A stretch of 64,000 bases of DNA from Thiobacillus sp. (GCA_024235835.1 JACKLQ010000001.1:1550001-1614000), one strand, 5' to 3'. Counted from the stretch's first letter, positions 25,691 to 34,108 are shown. Notes: generated by a model not told the origin, from the sequence alone. Translations and numbers: made by a program.

Positions 25691-26346
25691 ACGGGTACCC
25701 CTTTATGACCATTGACCGCCCCGTTGTACCAACGGGAGCCAAACACCGTGAAGGCGTGGAACAGCTTGGTGAAGGGCAACACCACCAGCAGGATTTCCAC
25801 AGAAAGGATGTGCAGGGCCAGCATGGTGGTGTAGGGCAGCAACAGGTGCTGCACCGCCATCCAGCCGGTGACCACGGGCAGGAAGGTGACGGCCCAGGTG
25901 AACCAGTCCTCGAACGTGGAGAGATAGCGCTTCACCGGCTTGTTCAGCCTATCCACCAGCACCACCACCATGGCGGCCATGGTCACCACCGCAACGAAGT
26001 CCACGAACTGGGATGGCAGGCCCGGCCAGGAAAGTCCTGTCAGGCTTTCGATGAGCTTGATGTGGGGCGCGAACAGGAACACCACGATGGCCAGGCCGAA
26101 GTGGAAGGTGTAGCCGCCGATGTAGCTTACGGGGGAGCGCTTCAGCAGGCCGGGTGGCGGCACGGAACGACGGAAGATGGTGTGCCAGCCGGAAGCACCG
26201 GCCACATGGCGCGGCGCGGCCAGGTCCTTCTTGCGCCCCAGGCTGTAGATCTCGATCAGCCGCCACAGCACGCCCAAGAGAAAAATGCCCACGGCGATGT
26301 CCAGGCCGGGACCCCGTACCCAGGTCAGAAATTGCATTTCATTCAT
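25687..26346 (-). CDS. isp1: membrane cytochrome b-type subunit of the hydrogenase (Isp1)
   Basis: The 219-aa protein has five hydrophobic helices and histidines placed to bind b-type haem (YTFHFGL, LALHILSVE, KLFHAFTVF), as in NarI- and DsrM-like cytochromes. It should anchor the complex and pass electrons from the small subunit to quinone or to Isp2. The ATG at 26346 has GAGGAG 8 nt upstream; a GTG at 26352 that overlaps the hynS stop is an alternative. It sits between hynS and isp2 with short overlaps on both sides. Confidence 0.9.
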   Translation of the reverse strand: MNEMQFLTWVRGPGLDIAVGIFLLGVLWRLIEIYSLGRKKDLAAPRHVAGASGWHTIFRRSVPPPGLLKRSPVSYIGGYTFHFGLAIVVFLFAPHIKLIESLTGLSWPGLPSQFVDFVAVVTMAAMVVVLVDRLNKPVKRYLSTFEDWFTWAVTFLPVVTGWMAVQHLLLPYTTMLALHILSVEILLVVLPFTKLFHAFTVFGSRWYNGAVNGHKGVPV

Positions 26347-26348
26347 GC

Positions 26349-27452
26349 TCACTGCTCCTCACTCTTCTCCAAATCCGCCAGGGTGGTGGTCTCGTGACCC
26401 GCCTTGGCTGTGGACTTCTTGCTGCGGTTGGCGAAGCTGACCGCGACTCCAGCCGCCGCGCCGGCCACGGTGGCCGCCGTGGCCATTTTCAGAGGGTCCG
26501 CTGGCATGGACAGGGCCTTGTAGAAACCGCCGCCGTCCCAGAAGTCAGGCTCGGAACAGCCCAGACAGCCATGGCCGGATTCCACGGGCCAGGAAGTGCC
26601 ATCGTTCCACTTCACCGTGGCGCAGGCGTTGTAGGTCACAGGGCCCTTGCAGCCCAGTTCGAACAGGCACCAGCCATTGCGGGCACCGGCATCGTCGAAG
26701 GTCTTGGCGAACTTGCCCTGGTCGTAGAAGGGCCGACGGTAGCAGCGGTCGTGGATGGTTTCGCCGTAGAAGGCCTTGGGCCGTCCCAGCTTGTCCAGTT
26801 CCGGCAGGCTGCCGAAGGTGAGGAAATGGGCCAGCACGCCGGTGATGACCACGGGAATGGGCGGGCAGCCGGGAATGTTGACCACGGGCTTGTCCTTGAT
26901 GATGTCCGTCACGGCCACGGCACCGGTGGGATTGGGCTTGGCATTGGGCAAACCTCCGAAGGCCGCGCAGGACCCCAGGGCAATGATGGCTGCCGCACCC
27001 GGAGCGGCTTCCTTAAGCGCATCCAGGTTGGTCTTGCCGGCGATGCAGGAATAAGCGCCGTCCAGGCCGGTGGCTACGGAACCGTCGATGATGAGCAGGT
27101 ACTTGCCCGCGTTGGCCTTCATGGCGTTGTGCAGGGCCTCTTCCGCCTGGTGCCCCGCCGCCGCCATGAGAGTCTCCTGGTAGTCCAGGGAAATCATGTC
27201 GAAGATCATGCCTTCGATGGTGGGGGAATGAGAGCGGGTGATGGATTCCGTGCAGCCCGTGCACTCCTGGAAGGGCAGCCAGATCACCGAGGGCCGCTGC
27301 CCTCCTCCGGAGGCCGCCGCCATGGCCTCCGCCATGGCCCGTCCCGCGGAGGGCGGCAGGGCCATCATGGATGCCAGGGTGGCGCAGTACTTGAGGAATG
27401 TGCGGCGGGTCACCCCCTGCCGCGCCAGCGAATCAATCAAGGGTCCGTGCAT
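26349..27452 (-). CDS. hynS: [NiFe] hydrogenase small subunit precursor with Tat signal
   Basis: The 367-aa precursor has a twin-arginine signal (TRRTFLKYC, residues 15-23), so the mature heterodimer is exported folded. The proximal cluster ligands lie in ECTGCTES (C64, C67), with LGSCAAFGG, GCPPIP, and the C-terminal CLGCSEPDFWD for the other clusters. A hydrophobic C-terminal stretch (MATAATVAGAAAGVAVSF) may anchor it in the membrane. It follows the HupH_C-like gene by 96 nt; that gap holds a GC-rich hairpin. GGAG lies about 10 nt before the ATG. Confidence 0.96.
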   Translation of the reverse strand: MHGPLIDSLARQGVTRRTFLKYCATLASMMALPPSAGRAMAEAMAAASGGGQRPSVIWLPFQECTGCTESITRSHSPTIEGMIFDMISLDYQETLMAAAGHQAEEALHNAMKANAGKYLLIIDGSVATGLDGAYSCIAGKTNLDALKEAAPGAAAIIALGSCAAFGGLPNAKPNPTGAVAVTDIIKDKPVVNIPGCPPIPVVITGVLAHFLTFGSLPELDKLGRPKAFYGETIHDRCYRRPFYDQGKFAKTFDDAGARNGWCLFELGCKGPVTYNACATVKWNDGTSWPVESGHGCLGCSEPDFWDGGGFYKALSMPADPLKMATAATVAGAAAGVAVSFANRSKKSTAKAGHETTTLADLEKSEEQ

Positions 27453-27548
27453 GATGAGTCATCTCCATTTCGCACCAGCAACCAATTACTACTTCAACTT
27501 CTTGCTTCTTCTTTGCGCCGGCTGGGGCCAGCGCAGGAACACTCGTTT

Positions 27549-27959
27549 TCAGCTTAGTTGAGAAATCACGCCTTCAAGATATTCGAGTCCGATTTTTATG
27601 TCCTCCGGATGCGCCTTCACCAGGTCGGGCACCAGAGTCACTTCGATGAACTCCGCCATGACCCGGTCCCGGCCATCCAGATGGGTAATCCACCACACGC
27701 CGGGACAGGCGGTCTCGTCCAGGGTGGAAAGGCCTTCCGCATCCAGGGTGACATGGATCTGGCCACTGCCCAGGCGTTCCTTGAGCCAGTCCTTGTCCGC
27801 CGGGGTAAGGGGCAGGGCAGACAGGTCGATGGCAGCGGTATCGCCCGTGTCCACCAGGGTGCGCACCATTTCCGCGATCTCCATCATCAGAGGCCAGGCA
27901 TTGCCGGACAGCCCTGAATCCGGGGCCATCACCCGCACGGGGATGCTTTCAATGCTCAC
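27549..27959 (-). CDS. HupH/HyaF C-terminal-domain-like hydrogenase accessory protein
   Basis: The 136-aa protein resembles the C-terminal domain of HupH/HyaF: LPLTPADKDWLKERLGSGQIHV near the middle, then GVWWITHLDGRDRVMAEFIEVTLVP, the WW..D pattern of that family. HupH proteins assist small-subunit assembly, for example under oxygen. Only one copy of the domain is present, so the protein is shorter than full HupH. It starts with GTG at 27959 and overlaps the end of the protease gene by 11 nt. Confidence 0.75.
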   Translation of the reverse strand: MSIESIPVRVMAPDSGLSGNAWPLMMEIAEMVRTLVDTGDTAAIDLSALPLTPADKDWLKERLGSGQIHVTLDAEGLSTLDETACPGVWWITHLDGRDRVMAEFIEVTLVPDLVKAHPEDIKIGLEYLEGVISQLS

Positions 27960-28419
27960 CGCGCCACTCCTCGATCAGGTCACGGACAGCCTGGGCCGCT
28001 GCGGGAATAGCCGCCGCCACCTCCGCCGTGGGGAATTCGCCCCAGTCCACTGCCTGGGGCTGGATGGCCACCAGGGCGCGCCTAGCCGGCCAGTGGCCCG
28101 CCAGCATGGCGATGGCCCGCAGGTCGGTGAGTCCCACTTCATGCACGCTGGACTTGCGGTTACCCATTAGGAAGGCATCCATGGCCTCGCCTTTGAACAC
28201 TTTGAGGGTACCGGGAGAAGATTTCAGATTGGCGGCGTCCACCACAACCAGGGCTTCAGCCTCCTCGATGGGGCCCGCCAGGGTGAAGGACAGGGTGCCC
28301 CCATCCAGCAACTCCACATCGTCGGGCAGGGAATCCGTGCCCAGCCGTTCAAGTACGTGCACACCAACGCCTTCGTCAGTGAGGAGTGTATTGCCGATGC
28401 CGAGCACCAGAATTTTCAT
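27949..28419 (-). CDS. hynD: hydrogenase maturation endopeptidase
   Basis: This 156-aa protein is the nickel-dependent protease (HyaD/HupD/HybD family) that trims the C-terminal tail of the large subunit after Ni insertion. It shows the GIGNTLLTDEGVGVHV signature at residues 7-22, whose Glu binds nickel, a second ligand in VVDAANL, and a later LTDLRA segment. The matching tail of HynL after DPCIACAVH is present in the window. It is the first gene of the leftward hydrogenase operon, divergent from the HypC-like gene across 125 bp. Confidence 0.93.
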   Translation of the reverse strand: MKILVLGIGNTLLTDEGVGVHVLERLGTDSLPDDVELLDGGTLSFTLAGPIEEAEALVVVDAANLKSSPGTLKVFKGEAMDAFLMGNRKSSVHEVGLTDLRAIAMLAGHWPARRALVAIQPQAVDWGEFPTAEVAAAIPAAAQAVRDLIEEWRGEH

Positions 28420-28544
28420 AAGAATCAGATTAAGCGTCTCCTAATACAATAACAACCAAGTAATAAGGTCGACTTTTATGCCGCATCCAGTCTGGTCCGG
28501 AAGGCCTATACTTTCCTGGTTTTCGACCATATTCCCCTTCAAGC

Positions 28545-28775
28545 ATGTGCCTTGCCATACCCATGCGGATCACCGCCATTGACGGATTCAATGCGCGATG
28601 TGAGGCCAAGGGCGTGCACAGGGATGTATCCCTGTTCATGCTCCAGGACGACCTGCCCCGACTGGGGGACTTCGTGGCGGTCCAGGTGGGGTATGCCGTG
28701 CGCAGGGTGGACGAGGACGAAGCGCGACAGGCCTGGGAACTTTTCGACCAGATCCTGAAGGAATTCCAGGCCTGA
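28545..28775 (+). CDS. hypC: HypC/HupF-family hydrogenase assembly chaperone
   Basis: HypC-type chaperones carry the Fe(CN)2CO unit with HypD and deliver it to the large subunit. The 76-aa protein begins MCLAIPMRI, where Cys2 is the essential residue, and has the expected small beta-barrel with GDFVAVQVGYAVRRVDEDEA. The other hyp genes (A, B, D, E, F) are absent from the window. It may be a specialised HupF rather than the general HypC, since it stands alone opposite the structural operon. An in-phase TATACT lies 33 nt upstream of the ATG and could be a -10 element. Confidence 0.9.
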   Translation: MCLAIPMRITAIDGFNARCEAKGVHRDVSLFMLQDDLPRLGDFVAVQVGYAVRRVDEDEARQAWELFDQILKEFQA

Positions 28776-28802
28776 ACCAGCCTGCAACTGGCAGGCTTGG
28801 TC
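28776..28802 (+). other. stem-loop after the HypC-like gene
   Basis: AGCCTGC and GCAGGCT form a 7-bp stem directly behind the stop codon, extended by ACC/GGT with one bulge. There is no T-run, so it is a weak terminator candidate. The rest of the 248-bp gap up to 29023 holds no feature I can support. Confidence 0.35.
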
Positions 28803-29023
28803 AGCCTGGGGGCCTGGCCAGCGGGGCTGGCAGGACGTCAGGTCCTCGGCGGAGAAGCAGTTGAAATTTCGTCCGGAAAGTGACGTGCTTCCCCATTGAA
28901 ATTTTGGCCGCCCTCACGGCACAGCAGCCGCAGTTGGCCGTGGATAGCCATAGGTCCCGGCTGACGACGGGCAGCAGGGCGGCCATGGCTCAAGCAGGTG
29001 CAGGAAGGAAAGAAGCGCGGCCT

Positions 29024-29314
29024 TCAGGCGACAGGTTGGTTTTCCCGGGCCTGGGCCTCGGGATCAAACTCGGCAGAGACAGCTTCCAGGGCGTCCTTCA
29101 GGGTTTCTTCCGGCAGGGCATTGAGGCTTTCGGCCAACACCTCGGCGGCGTCGATGGTGTCCTGGTCCTGGGGCAGGGTCTCCTCGTCCAGGTTGGCCAC
29201 CAGCACGGCAGCGGCGCCCGTCACCTGGAGCAGGGTCTGCCGTTCAGCCATAAGGAGTTCTATCTCCTCACGCAGCAGGCGGACTTCCTCGTCATTCAGG
29301 GCGTGCACGGTCAT
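29024..29314 (-). CDS. small acidic helical protein of unknown function
   Basis: The 96-aa protein is strongly acidic and Leu/Ala/Glu-rich, with a likely two-helix structure (LNDEEVRLLREEIELLMAER, then ETLPQDQDTIDAAEVLAESL and a third stretch DALEAVSAEFD). I do not recognise the family. The ATG at 29314 has GAAAGG 6 nt upstream; the longer upstream frame is antisense to the HD-GYP gene and is rejected. It is divergent from the HD-GYP gene with starts 34 nt apart, so the two share a very short regulatory region. Confidence 0.65.
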   Translation of the reverse strand: MTVHALNDEEVRLLREEIELLMAERQTLLQVTGAAAVLVANLDEETLPQDQDTIDAAEVLAESLNALPEETLKDALEAVSAEFDPEAQARENQPVA

Positions 29315-29347
29315 GGGGTGCCTTTCAATGGGGCAGTTGCATTGGCA

Positions 29348-30511
29348 ATGCGTGAAATAATACGCCCGCTTAAGCCCGTCAAAAACCGCCCGAACCATTT
29401 TTCCGCCCCTGTGCTGCGTCCTGTCCACCTCCATCCCTCGATCGTTGGCGAACCTCTGCCCTGGGACGTGTACACGGAAGCAGGCGTGCTGGTGGCCGGC
29501 GCCGGCATGGTGGTAACGAGCGAAACCCACTTTCGCAAGCTCGTCGCGCGACCCCTGTTCCGGGAAACCCATGCGGGTGAGGGGTATGCCATGCCTGTGG
29601 GCATCAACCTGCTGGAACGCCTGGAAACCCTGGCCCGGGAAGCGGACGCCCTGCTGACCCCCCCCTACAGCGTGCTGCTGGCAGAGCAACTGCACGAATT
29701 GCTAAAGGCCCTGCTCAAGACACTGCGCCTGGACCCGGATGCCTGCATCGGCTACCTGCGCCGGGCCACCCCAGCCCGGCCCAGCGTGCACCACAGCCTG
29801 CACGTGCTGGCCGTGGCCGAGCTGGTTTCGGACCGGCTGGACTTCGATGAGGCCCAGCAACTCAGCCTGGCCGGCGCAGCCCTCACCATGAACCTGGCGG
29901 TGCTGGAAGTTCAGGACCGGCTGTACCGTTACCCCCGTTTCACCGAGGCCGGTGACCGGGCCGCCATCCTCGCCCATCCCCGCAGCGCGGTGGACAGCCT
30001 GCGAAACGGCTGCGTTACGGACGAGGACTGGCTCCAGGCCGTGGCCCAGCACCACGAGAACATTGACGGCAGCGGCTACCCGGCGGGCCTGGGCATCGAA
30101 GCCATCTCACCCATGGCACGACTGATCCGGGTGGCGGACGTCTATTGCGCCAGGATTTCCGGCCGCCACTATCGGCCGCCCCAAACCACCCGTGCCGCCA
30201 TGAAGGACCTCTTCGGGCGGGACCGCGCCCATCTGGACCCCCAGATCAGCGCCCAGTTGCTGCGCGTCATGGGACTGTATCCGCCCGGCACCCTGGTACG
30301 CCTGGCCAACGGCGAAAGCGCCTGCATCACACGACGAGGCCATCGCGGCGTGGCCCATTACGCCACCAGTTTCCTGGATAGCCGGGGCCGCCTCATGGAG
30401 GTCCCCCGGGAACGTCCCCTGGACCGCCAGACCTATGCCCTGCGGGGCTTCCTGGAAGTGGAACAGGACTGGCCTGACATCGACTGGAAAAAACTGTGGG
30501 GCTACCCATGA
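29348..30511 (+). CDS. HD-GYP-family protein with lost HD dyad
   Basis: The 387-aa cytoplasmic protein has a variable N-terminal half and a C-terminal HD-GYP domain. The GYP part is conserved (AQHHENIDGSGYPAGL, then ISPMARLIRVADVYCA), as is an upstream histidine pair in SVHHSLHV. The central HD dyad is not: where the family has LLHDIGK, this protein reads LTMNLAV. Metal binding and phosphodiesterase activity are therefore doubtful, and it may act as a binding or regulatory protein. The ATG at 29348 is the first plausible start; its Shine-Dalgarno sequence is weak. The stop overlaps the start of the thioredoxin-like gene (ATGA). Confidence 0.85.
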   Translation: MREIIRPLKPVKNRPNHFSAPVLRPVHLHPSIVGEPLPWDVYTEAGVLVAGAGMVVTSETHFRKLVARPLFRETHAGEGYAMPVGINLLERLETLAREADALLTPPYSVLLAEQLHELLKALLKTLRLDPDACIGYLRRATPARPSVHHSLHVLAVAELVSDRLDFDEAQQLSLAGAALTMNLAVLEVQDRLYRYPRFTEAGDRAAILAHPRSAVDSLRNGCVTDEDWLQAVAQHHENIDGSGYPAGLGIEAISPMARLIRVADVYCARISGRHYRPPQTTRAAMKDLFGRDRAHLDPQISAQLLRVMGLYPPGTLVRLANGESACITRRGHRGVAHYATSFLDSRGRLMEVPRERPLDRQTYALRGFLEVEQDWPDIDWKKLWGYP

Positions 30512-31374
30512 GCGACGCCAACCTTTCCCCCTACGTATTCGACGCCACGCCAGACAACTTCCAGGCCCTGGTGCAGGGCAACTCCATGAAAGGCCTGGTA
30601 CTTGTCCACTTCTGGACCGCCAAGGCCGGCCCCTGCATGGTCCTCATGCCTCGCCTGGTGAGATTGGCCTCGGAATATCACGGACGCTTCCTGCTGGTGA
30701 TGGCCAACACCGACGCCCTCAGCCGCCAGGCCCACAGCCTGGGGGTCACCAGCGTGCCCACGGTGAAGTTTTTCCTCCATGGCCAGGTGGTGCACACCAT
30801 TCATGGTGCCGAGCCGGACAGCACCTTCCACGAGGCCCTGGGCCGCTACCTGGCCAGCGACCAGGACGCGGCCCGCATGGCCGCCCTGGCAGCCCACCAG
30901 CGGGGTGACACGGCCGGGGCCATCGAGCAACTGGCCCGCATCGCCGTTGAGCATCCAGAAGACCTGGCCGTGGCCATGGACCTGGCCAAGCTGCTGACCC
31001 TGTCAGGCCGTCCCGGGGAGGCCCTGCAGTTGCTGACCGCCCTGCCCCCCGCCGCGCGCCAGTCCCCGGGCATCGCCCCCCTGCTGGCCCACCTGGAACT
31101 CATCGACGCCGCCCAGAACGGCCCTGAGGACGCAGCAGCCCGACTGTCCGCGAACCCCGGCGACGAAGAAGCCCGCCTGACCCTGGCCGCCCGGGCACTG
31201 TTCGACGAAGCCCCGCAGACAGCTCTGGAACATCTCCTGGAACTGGCCCGCACGGCTCCGGCTTTCCGCGAGGACCTGGGCCGCCGCGCCCTGCTGGCCC
31301 TGTTCGGGATGCTGGGCACGGGCCATCCCCTGACGCGCCATTACCGTTCTGCCTTGGCGGCGTTGAACGCCTGA
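30508..31374 (+). CDS. CnoX/YbbN-like thioredoxin-TPR protein
   Basis: The 288-aa protein joins a thioredoxin fold (residues 1-110) to helical TPR-like repeats, the layout of the co-chaperone CnoX (YbbN). The redox site is WTAKAGPC, so only the second cysteine (C43) remains and disulfide reduction is unlikely; cis-Pro is present in SVPTVKFF. Members of this group hold unfolded proteins and pass them to GroEL or DnaK. It is translationally coupled to the HD-GYP gene by an ATGA overlap, which is an unusual pairing. Confidence 0.86.
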   Translation: MSDANLSPYVFDATPDNFQALVQGNSMKGLVLVHFWTAKAGPCMVLMPRLVRLASEYHGRFLLVMANTDALSRQAHSLGVTSVPTVKFFLHGQVVHTIHGAEPDSTFHEALGRYLASDQDAARMAALAAHQRGDTAGAIEQLARIAVEHPEDLAVAMDLAKLLTLSGRPGEALQLLTALPPAARQSPGIAPLLAHLELIDAAQNGPEDAAARLSANPGDEEARLTLAARALFDEAPQTALEHLLELARTAPAFREDLGRRALLALFGMLGTGHPLTRHYRSALAALNA

Positions 31375-31378
31375 GGTC

Positions 31379-32146
31379 ATGGCGGACACCTGGCGCCCGG
31401 ACTTCGCCGACACGCCCCCCTTCGCCCATCTTCGGCCCTGGAGCGAACGCATCACCGGCCCCGGCTGGCCCAGCCTGGATGTCCTCAATGGACTGGCATC
31501 GGAGCGGCGTCTGGTGAACGCCCAGCGCCAGCCCATCCGCTTCGAAGCCCAGTTGCTGCGTTGCGGGCAACGGGACTACGAGGCGGGCATCCTGGCCACG
31601 GGCTCGGTGCCCACCCGCACGGAGAACTGGCACGATCTGCTCAATGCCCTTACGTGGCTGGCCCTGCCCCATGCCAAGCGGGCCCTGAACGCGGTGCAAT
31701 GCCAGGCCCTGAGGACGACGGGCGGCCCCCGCAGCCCCCTCTCCGATGCGGCCACCCTGTTCGACGAAAGCGGCCTGGTGCTGGCCGGCCCGGACGCAGG
31801 CCTTGGAGAAGACCTGCGCGCTCGGCGCTGGCGAAAAGCCTTCGTGGAGCGGCGCGCGGACTGGCGACATGTAAAGATCCTCATCGTGGGCCACGCCGTG
31901 CTGGAGAAACTGCTGACGCCCTGGCCGGGCATCACTGCCAAATGCGCGTTTCTAGACCAGTCCGCCCATGGGGACCAGGAAAAGCTGGACCGTAAGTTGG
32001 CGAGGCTTTGGCTGGAGGGTGGCATTTCCCGCCCGGCAGACCTGTTCCCCATGCCGGTGCTGGGCGTGCCCGGCTGGTGGCCGGCCAACGAGGATGACGC
32101 CTTTTACGAAGACGAGACGGTGTTCAGGCCTGTGCGGAAAACCTAG
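31379..32146 (+). CDS. DUF3025 family protein
   Basis: The 255-aa protein matches the DUF3025 family, widespread in beta- and gammaproteobacteria and of unknown function. The hallmark TRTENWHDLLNALTWLALPHAKRALN segment is at about residues 80-107, and PVLGVPGWWPANED near the C terminus is also typical. It follows the thioredoxin-like gene by 4 nt in the same operon. It is soluble with no signal peptide. Its stop region overlaps by 4 nt with the end of the convergent phosphoesterase gene. Confidence 0.85.
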   Translation: MADTWRPDFADTPPFAHLRPWSERITGPGWPSLDVLNGLASERRLVNAQRQPIRFEAQLLRCGQRDYEAGILATGSVPTRTENWHDLLNALTWLALPHAKRALNAVQCQALRTTGGPRSPLSDAATLFDESGLVLAGPDAGLGEDLRARRWRKAFVERRADWRHVKILIVGHAVLEKLLTPWPGITAKCAFLDQSAHGDQEKLDRKLARLWLEGGISRPADLFPMPVLGVPGWWPANEDDAFYEDETVFRPVRKT

Positions 32147-32706
32147 GTGTGCACGGACACCGGCGGGGTATTGCAGGCCTCGCCGGGGGCGGTGGGCACC
32201 TCGAACACCGAAAAGCTCAGGCTGGCCAGGTCCGCCAGCACATAGCTTGGATATTTACCCACGCCGCCCACCGTGCCCGGGTTCACCAGCCAGGTCACGG
32301 AGCCCCTGGTGTTTTTCACTTCCTGCACGCTGACCCGGTGGTCATGGCCGCAACAGACGATGTCGTAGTCCCCGGTGAGGGCCATGCCGGCGGCGTAATG
32401 GGGGTAGTGCACCAGGAACAGGGTACGGCCCGCCAGGTGCACCACCGCGTCCTGACCATGGTAGCGCACCACACTGTCGGGCTCGTGGGCCAGCTGGTGC
32501 ATGGCGTACAGGTCCCCGGTGTTGTTGCCATGGATGACGTGGACGGGGAGTTCGAACTTTTTCAGCACCCGCAGGGTGGTGGGCGCCACCACGTCGCCGC
32601 AGTGGAGCACCGCCTGGGCCCCCCGGGCCTTGGCGTCCTCCACTGCATGCTCCAGCAGGCGCCGGTTGTCGTGGCTGTCGGACAGGATGCAGACCAGCAC
32701 GGGCAA
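32143..32706 (-). CDS. YfcE/MJ0936-type metallophosphoesterase
   Basis: The 187-aa protein has the calcineurin-like metal motifs in order: DSHDN (residues 10-14), HCGDV, GNNTGD, then H-containing CCGHDHR and NPGTVGG. Small enzymes of this type hydrolyse phosphodiesters or nucleotide substrates, and the natural substrate is not clear. It begins 11 nt after ppa on the same strand, with a TTG at 32706 or a GTG at 32700, so translation may be coupled to ppa. Confidence 0.88.
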   Translation of the reverse strand: MPVLVCILSDSHDNRRLLEHAVEDAKARGAQAVLHCGDVVAPTTLRVLKKFELPVHVIHGNNTGDLYAMHQLAHEPDSVVRYHGQDAVVHLAGRTLFLVHYPHYAAGMALTGDYDIVCCGHDHRVSVQEVKNTRGSVTWLVNPGTVGGVGKYPSYVLADLASLSFSVFEVPTAPGEACNTPPVSVHT

Positions 32707-32716
32707 ACGCCCCGAC

Positions 32717-33265
32717 TCAGAAGTTGGGCTTCTCGGGAGCGGAGAGGTAGCGCTGCACGCCGGCCATGATCTCGGCCTTGGCCTCCTCGGCCCCCACCCA
32801 GCCCTGGACCTTCACCCACTTGCCGGCTTCCAGGTCCTTGTAATGCTCGAAGAAGTGGGAGATCTGGTGCAGCATCATCTCCGGCAGGTCCCGGGGAGAC
32901 TCGATGTCCCGATACAGGTTGGTGAGCTTGTCCACGGGCACGGCCAGGACCTTGGCATCGTCCCCCGCCTCGTCCTGCATCTTCAGCATGCCCACGGGAC
33001 GGCAGCGCACCACCACGCCCGTCAGCAAGGGGATGGGGGTGATGACCAGCACGTCCACCGGGTCGCCGTCGTCGGAAAGGGTATGGGGTACGTAGCCGTA
33101 GTTGCAGGGGTAGTGCATGGCGGTGGACATGAAGCGGTCCACGAACATGGCACCAGTGTCCTTGTCCACCTCGTACTTGATGGGCTCGCCGTGGGCGGGG
33201 ATCTCGATGATGACGTTGAAATCGTTGGGAATGTCGCGGCCGGAAGTGACACGATCCAGATTCAT
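32717..33265 (-). CDS. ppa: inorganic pyrophosphatase
   Basis: Ppa hydrolyses pyrophosphate from biosynthetic reactions and so drives polymer synthesis. The 182-aa family I enzyme has the acidic active-site pattern NYGYVPHTLSDDGDPVDVLV (about residues 55-74) and the upstream VIIEIPAHGEPIKYEVDKDTG segment with the conserved Lys and Glu. Length is typical for a bacterial hexamer subunit. The ATG at 33265 has GGAG 6 nt upstream. It heads a two-gene unit with the phosphoesterase, divergent from the DUF3579 gene. Confidence 0.97.
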   Translation of the reverse strand: MNLDRVTSGRDIPNDFNVIIEIPAHGEPIKYEVDKDTGAMFVDRFMSTAMHYPCNYGYVPHTLSDDGDPVDVLVITPIPLLTGVVVRCRPVGMLKMQDEAGDDAKVLAVPVDKLTNLYRDIESPRDLPEMMLHQISHFFEHYKDLEAGKWVKVQGWVGAEEAKAEIMAGVQRYLSAPEKPNF

Positions 33266-33355
33266 GAAGGGCTCCAGTTTTTAGGAAACTTGCCGATTAT
33301 AGGCAGGCTCGACTACACCGTTGAATACACCGATCACCCTTCACAGGGACACACC

Positions 33356-33673
33356 ATGGACAACAGCATCGCGGCGGAGATCACCTGCACACTCAGCAGC
33401 GAGGTGGTCATCCGCGGCGTAACCACCCGAGGCCGCACATTCCGGCCCAGCGACTGGGCGGACCGGCTGGCGGGCCTGGTTTCCCAGGTGGGCAGCGACA
33501 ACCGCCTCAACTACTGTCCCCACGTGCAGCCCGTGACCCGGGCCGGGGTCCGCTGCGTGGTGGTCAACCGCGCCCTGGAGGATCAGGACAGCCGCATGTT
33601 CCAGTTCCTGCTGGACTTCGCCCGGGACAACGACCTGGAAGTGGTGGACGGCAGGCAGAAACCCCGGGACTGA
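33356..33673 (+). CDS. DUF3579 family protein
   Basis: The 105-aa protein belongs to DUF3579, a family common in betaproteobacteria with no known role. It shows the short pattern SSEVVIRGVTTRGRTFRPSDWADRL early, then a Tyr-Cys-Pro segment (LNYCPHVQP) and RMFQFLLDFARDNDLEV at the C terminus. The ATG at 33356 has AGGGAC 6 nt upstream; an open frame extends upstream only as antisense to ppa. A strong bidirectional terminator follows its stop. Confidence 0.85.
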   Translation: MDNSIAAEITCTLSSEVVIRGVTTRGRTFRPSDWADRLAGLVSQVGSDNRLNYCPHVQPVTRAGVRCVVVNRALEDQDSRMFQFLLDFARDNDLEVVDGRQKPRD

Positions 33674-33677
33674 AAAC

Positions 33678-33705
33678 AAACTGCCCGGCACTTGCCGGGC
33701 AGTTT
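33678..33705. terminator. bidirectional intrinsic terminator between DUF3579 and rpsT
   Basis: AAACTGCCCGGCA (33678-33690) and TGCCGGGCAGTTT (33693-33705) are perfect complements, giving a 12-13-bp stem with a minimal loop and flanking A- and T-runs on both sides. It serves the convergent DUF3579 and rpsT genes. Confidence 0.93.
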
Positions 33706-33744
33706 TCTCGCATTCCAACACGGCCCCCGGGCCGAGGAACCGTA

Positions 33745-34008
33745 TCAGGCCATGGCCTTGATGGCGGCGGACAGACGGCTCTTGTGGCGGGCAGCCTTGT
33801 TCTTGTGCACGATGCGCTTGTCAGCCAGGCTGTCCATGGCGCTCATGTTCTCGTTTAGGGCAGCCTGAGCGGCGGCCTTGTCGCCAGTCAGGATAGCCTT
33901 GCGCACCTTCTTCACCGCAGTGCGGTAAGCCGAGCGCTGGGCCATGTTGTGCACACGCTGATGCGCTGCCTGTCGTGCACGCTTCTTTGCCTGGGCGCTG
34001 TTAGCCAT
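33745..34008 (-). CDS. rpsT: 30S ribosomal protein S20
   Basis: S20 is a primary 16S rRNA-binding protein of the small subunit. The 87-aa product starts MANSAQAKKRARQ and is Lys/Arg/Ala-rich in three helices, with KAARHKSRLSAAIKA at the end, matching the family throughout. The ATG at 34008 has AAGGAG 6 nt upstream; the longer frame from 34074 is rejected on that basis. It is divergent from murJ, as often seen in proteobacteria. Confidence 0.98.
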   Translation of the reverse strand: MANSAQAKKRARQAAHQRVHNMAQRSAYRTAVKKVRKAILTGDKAAAQAALNENMSAMDSLADKRIVHKNKAARHKSRLSAAIKAMA

Positions 34009-34108
34009 AAAAAACTCCTTGAATCCGGACGCTTTAATCGAAAGGCGGGCACTATACCGGCCTCCGGCAATCAAGGCAAGCCCGGCTTTTCAATTAACAT
34101 CCCGGCCC

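Noticed and set aside
28480..28512. sigma-54 promoter before the HypC-like gene
   Set aside because: A GG...GC pair is present but only 8 nt apart instead of 10, so the consensus is not met.
28801..28986. 61-codon minus-strand frame after the HypC-like gene
   Set aside because: It has no Shine-Dalgarno sequence and no recognisable pattern, and lies in an otherwise featureless gap.
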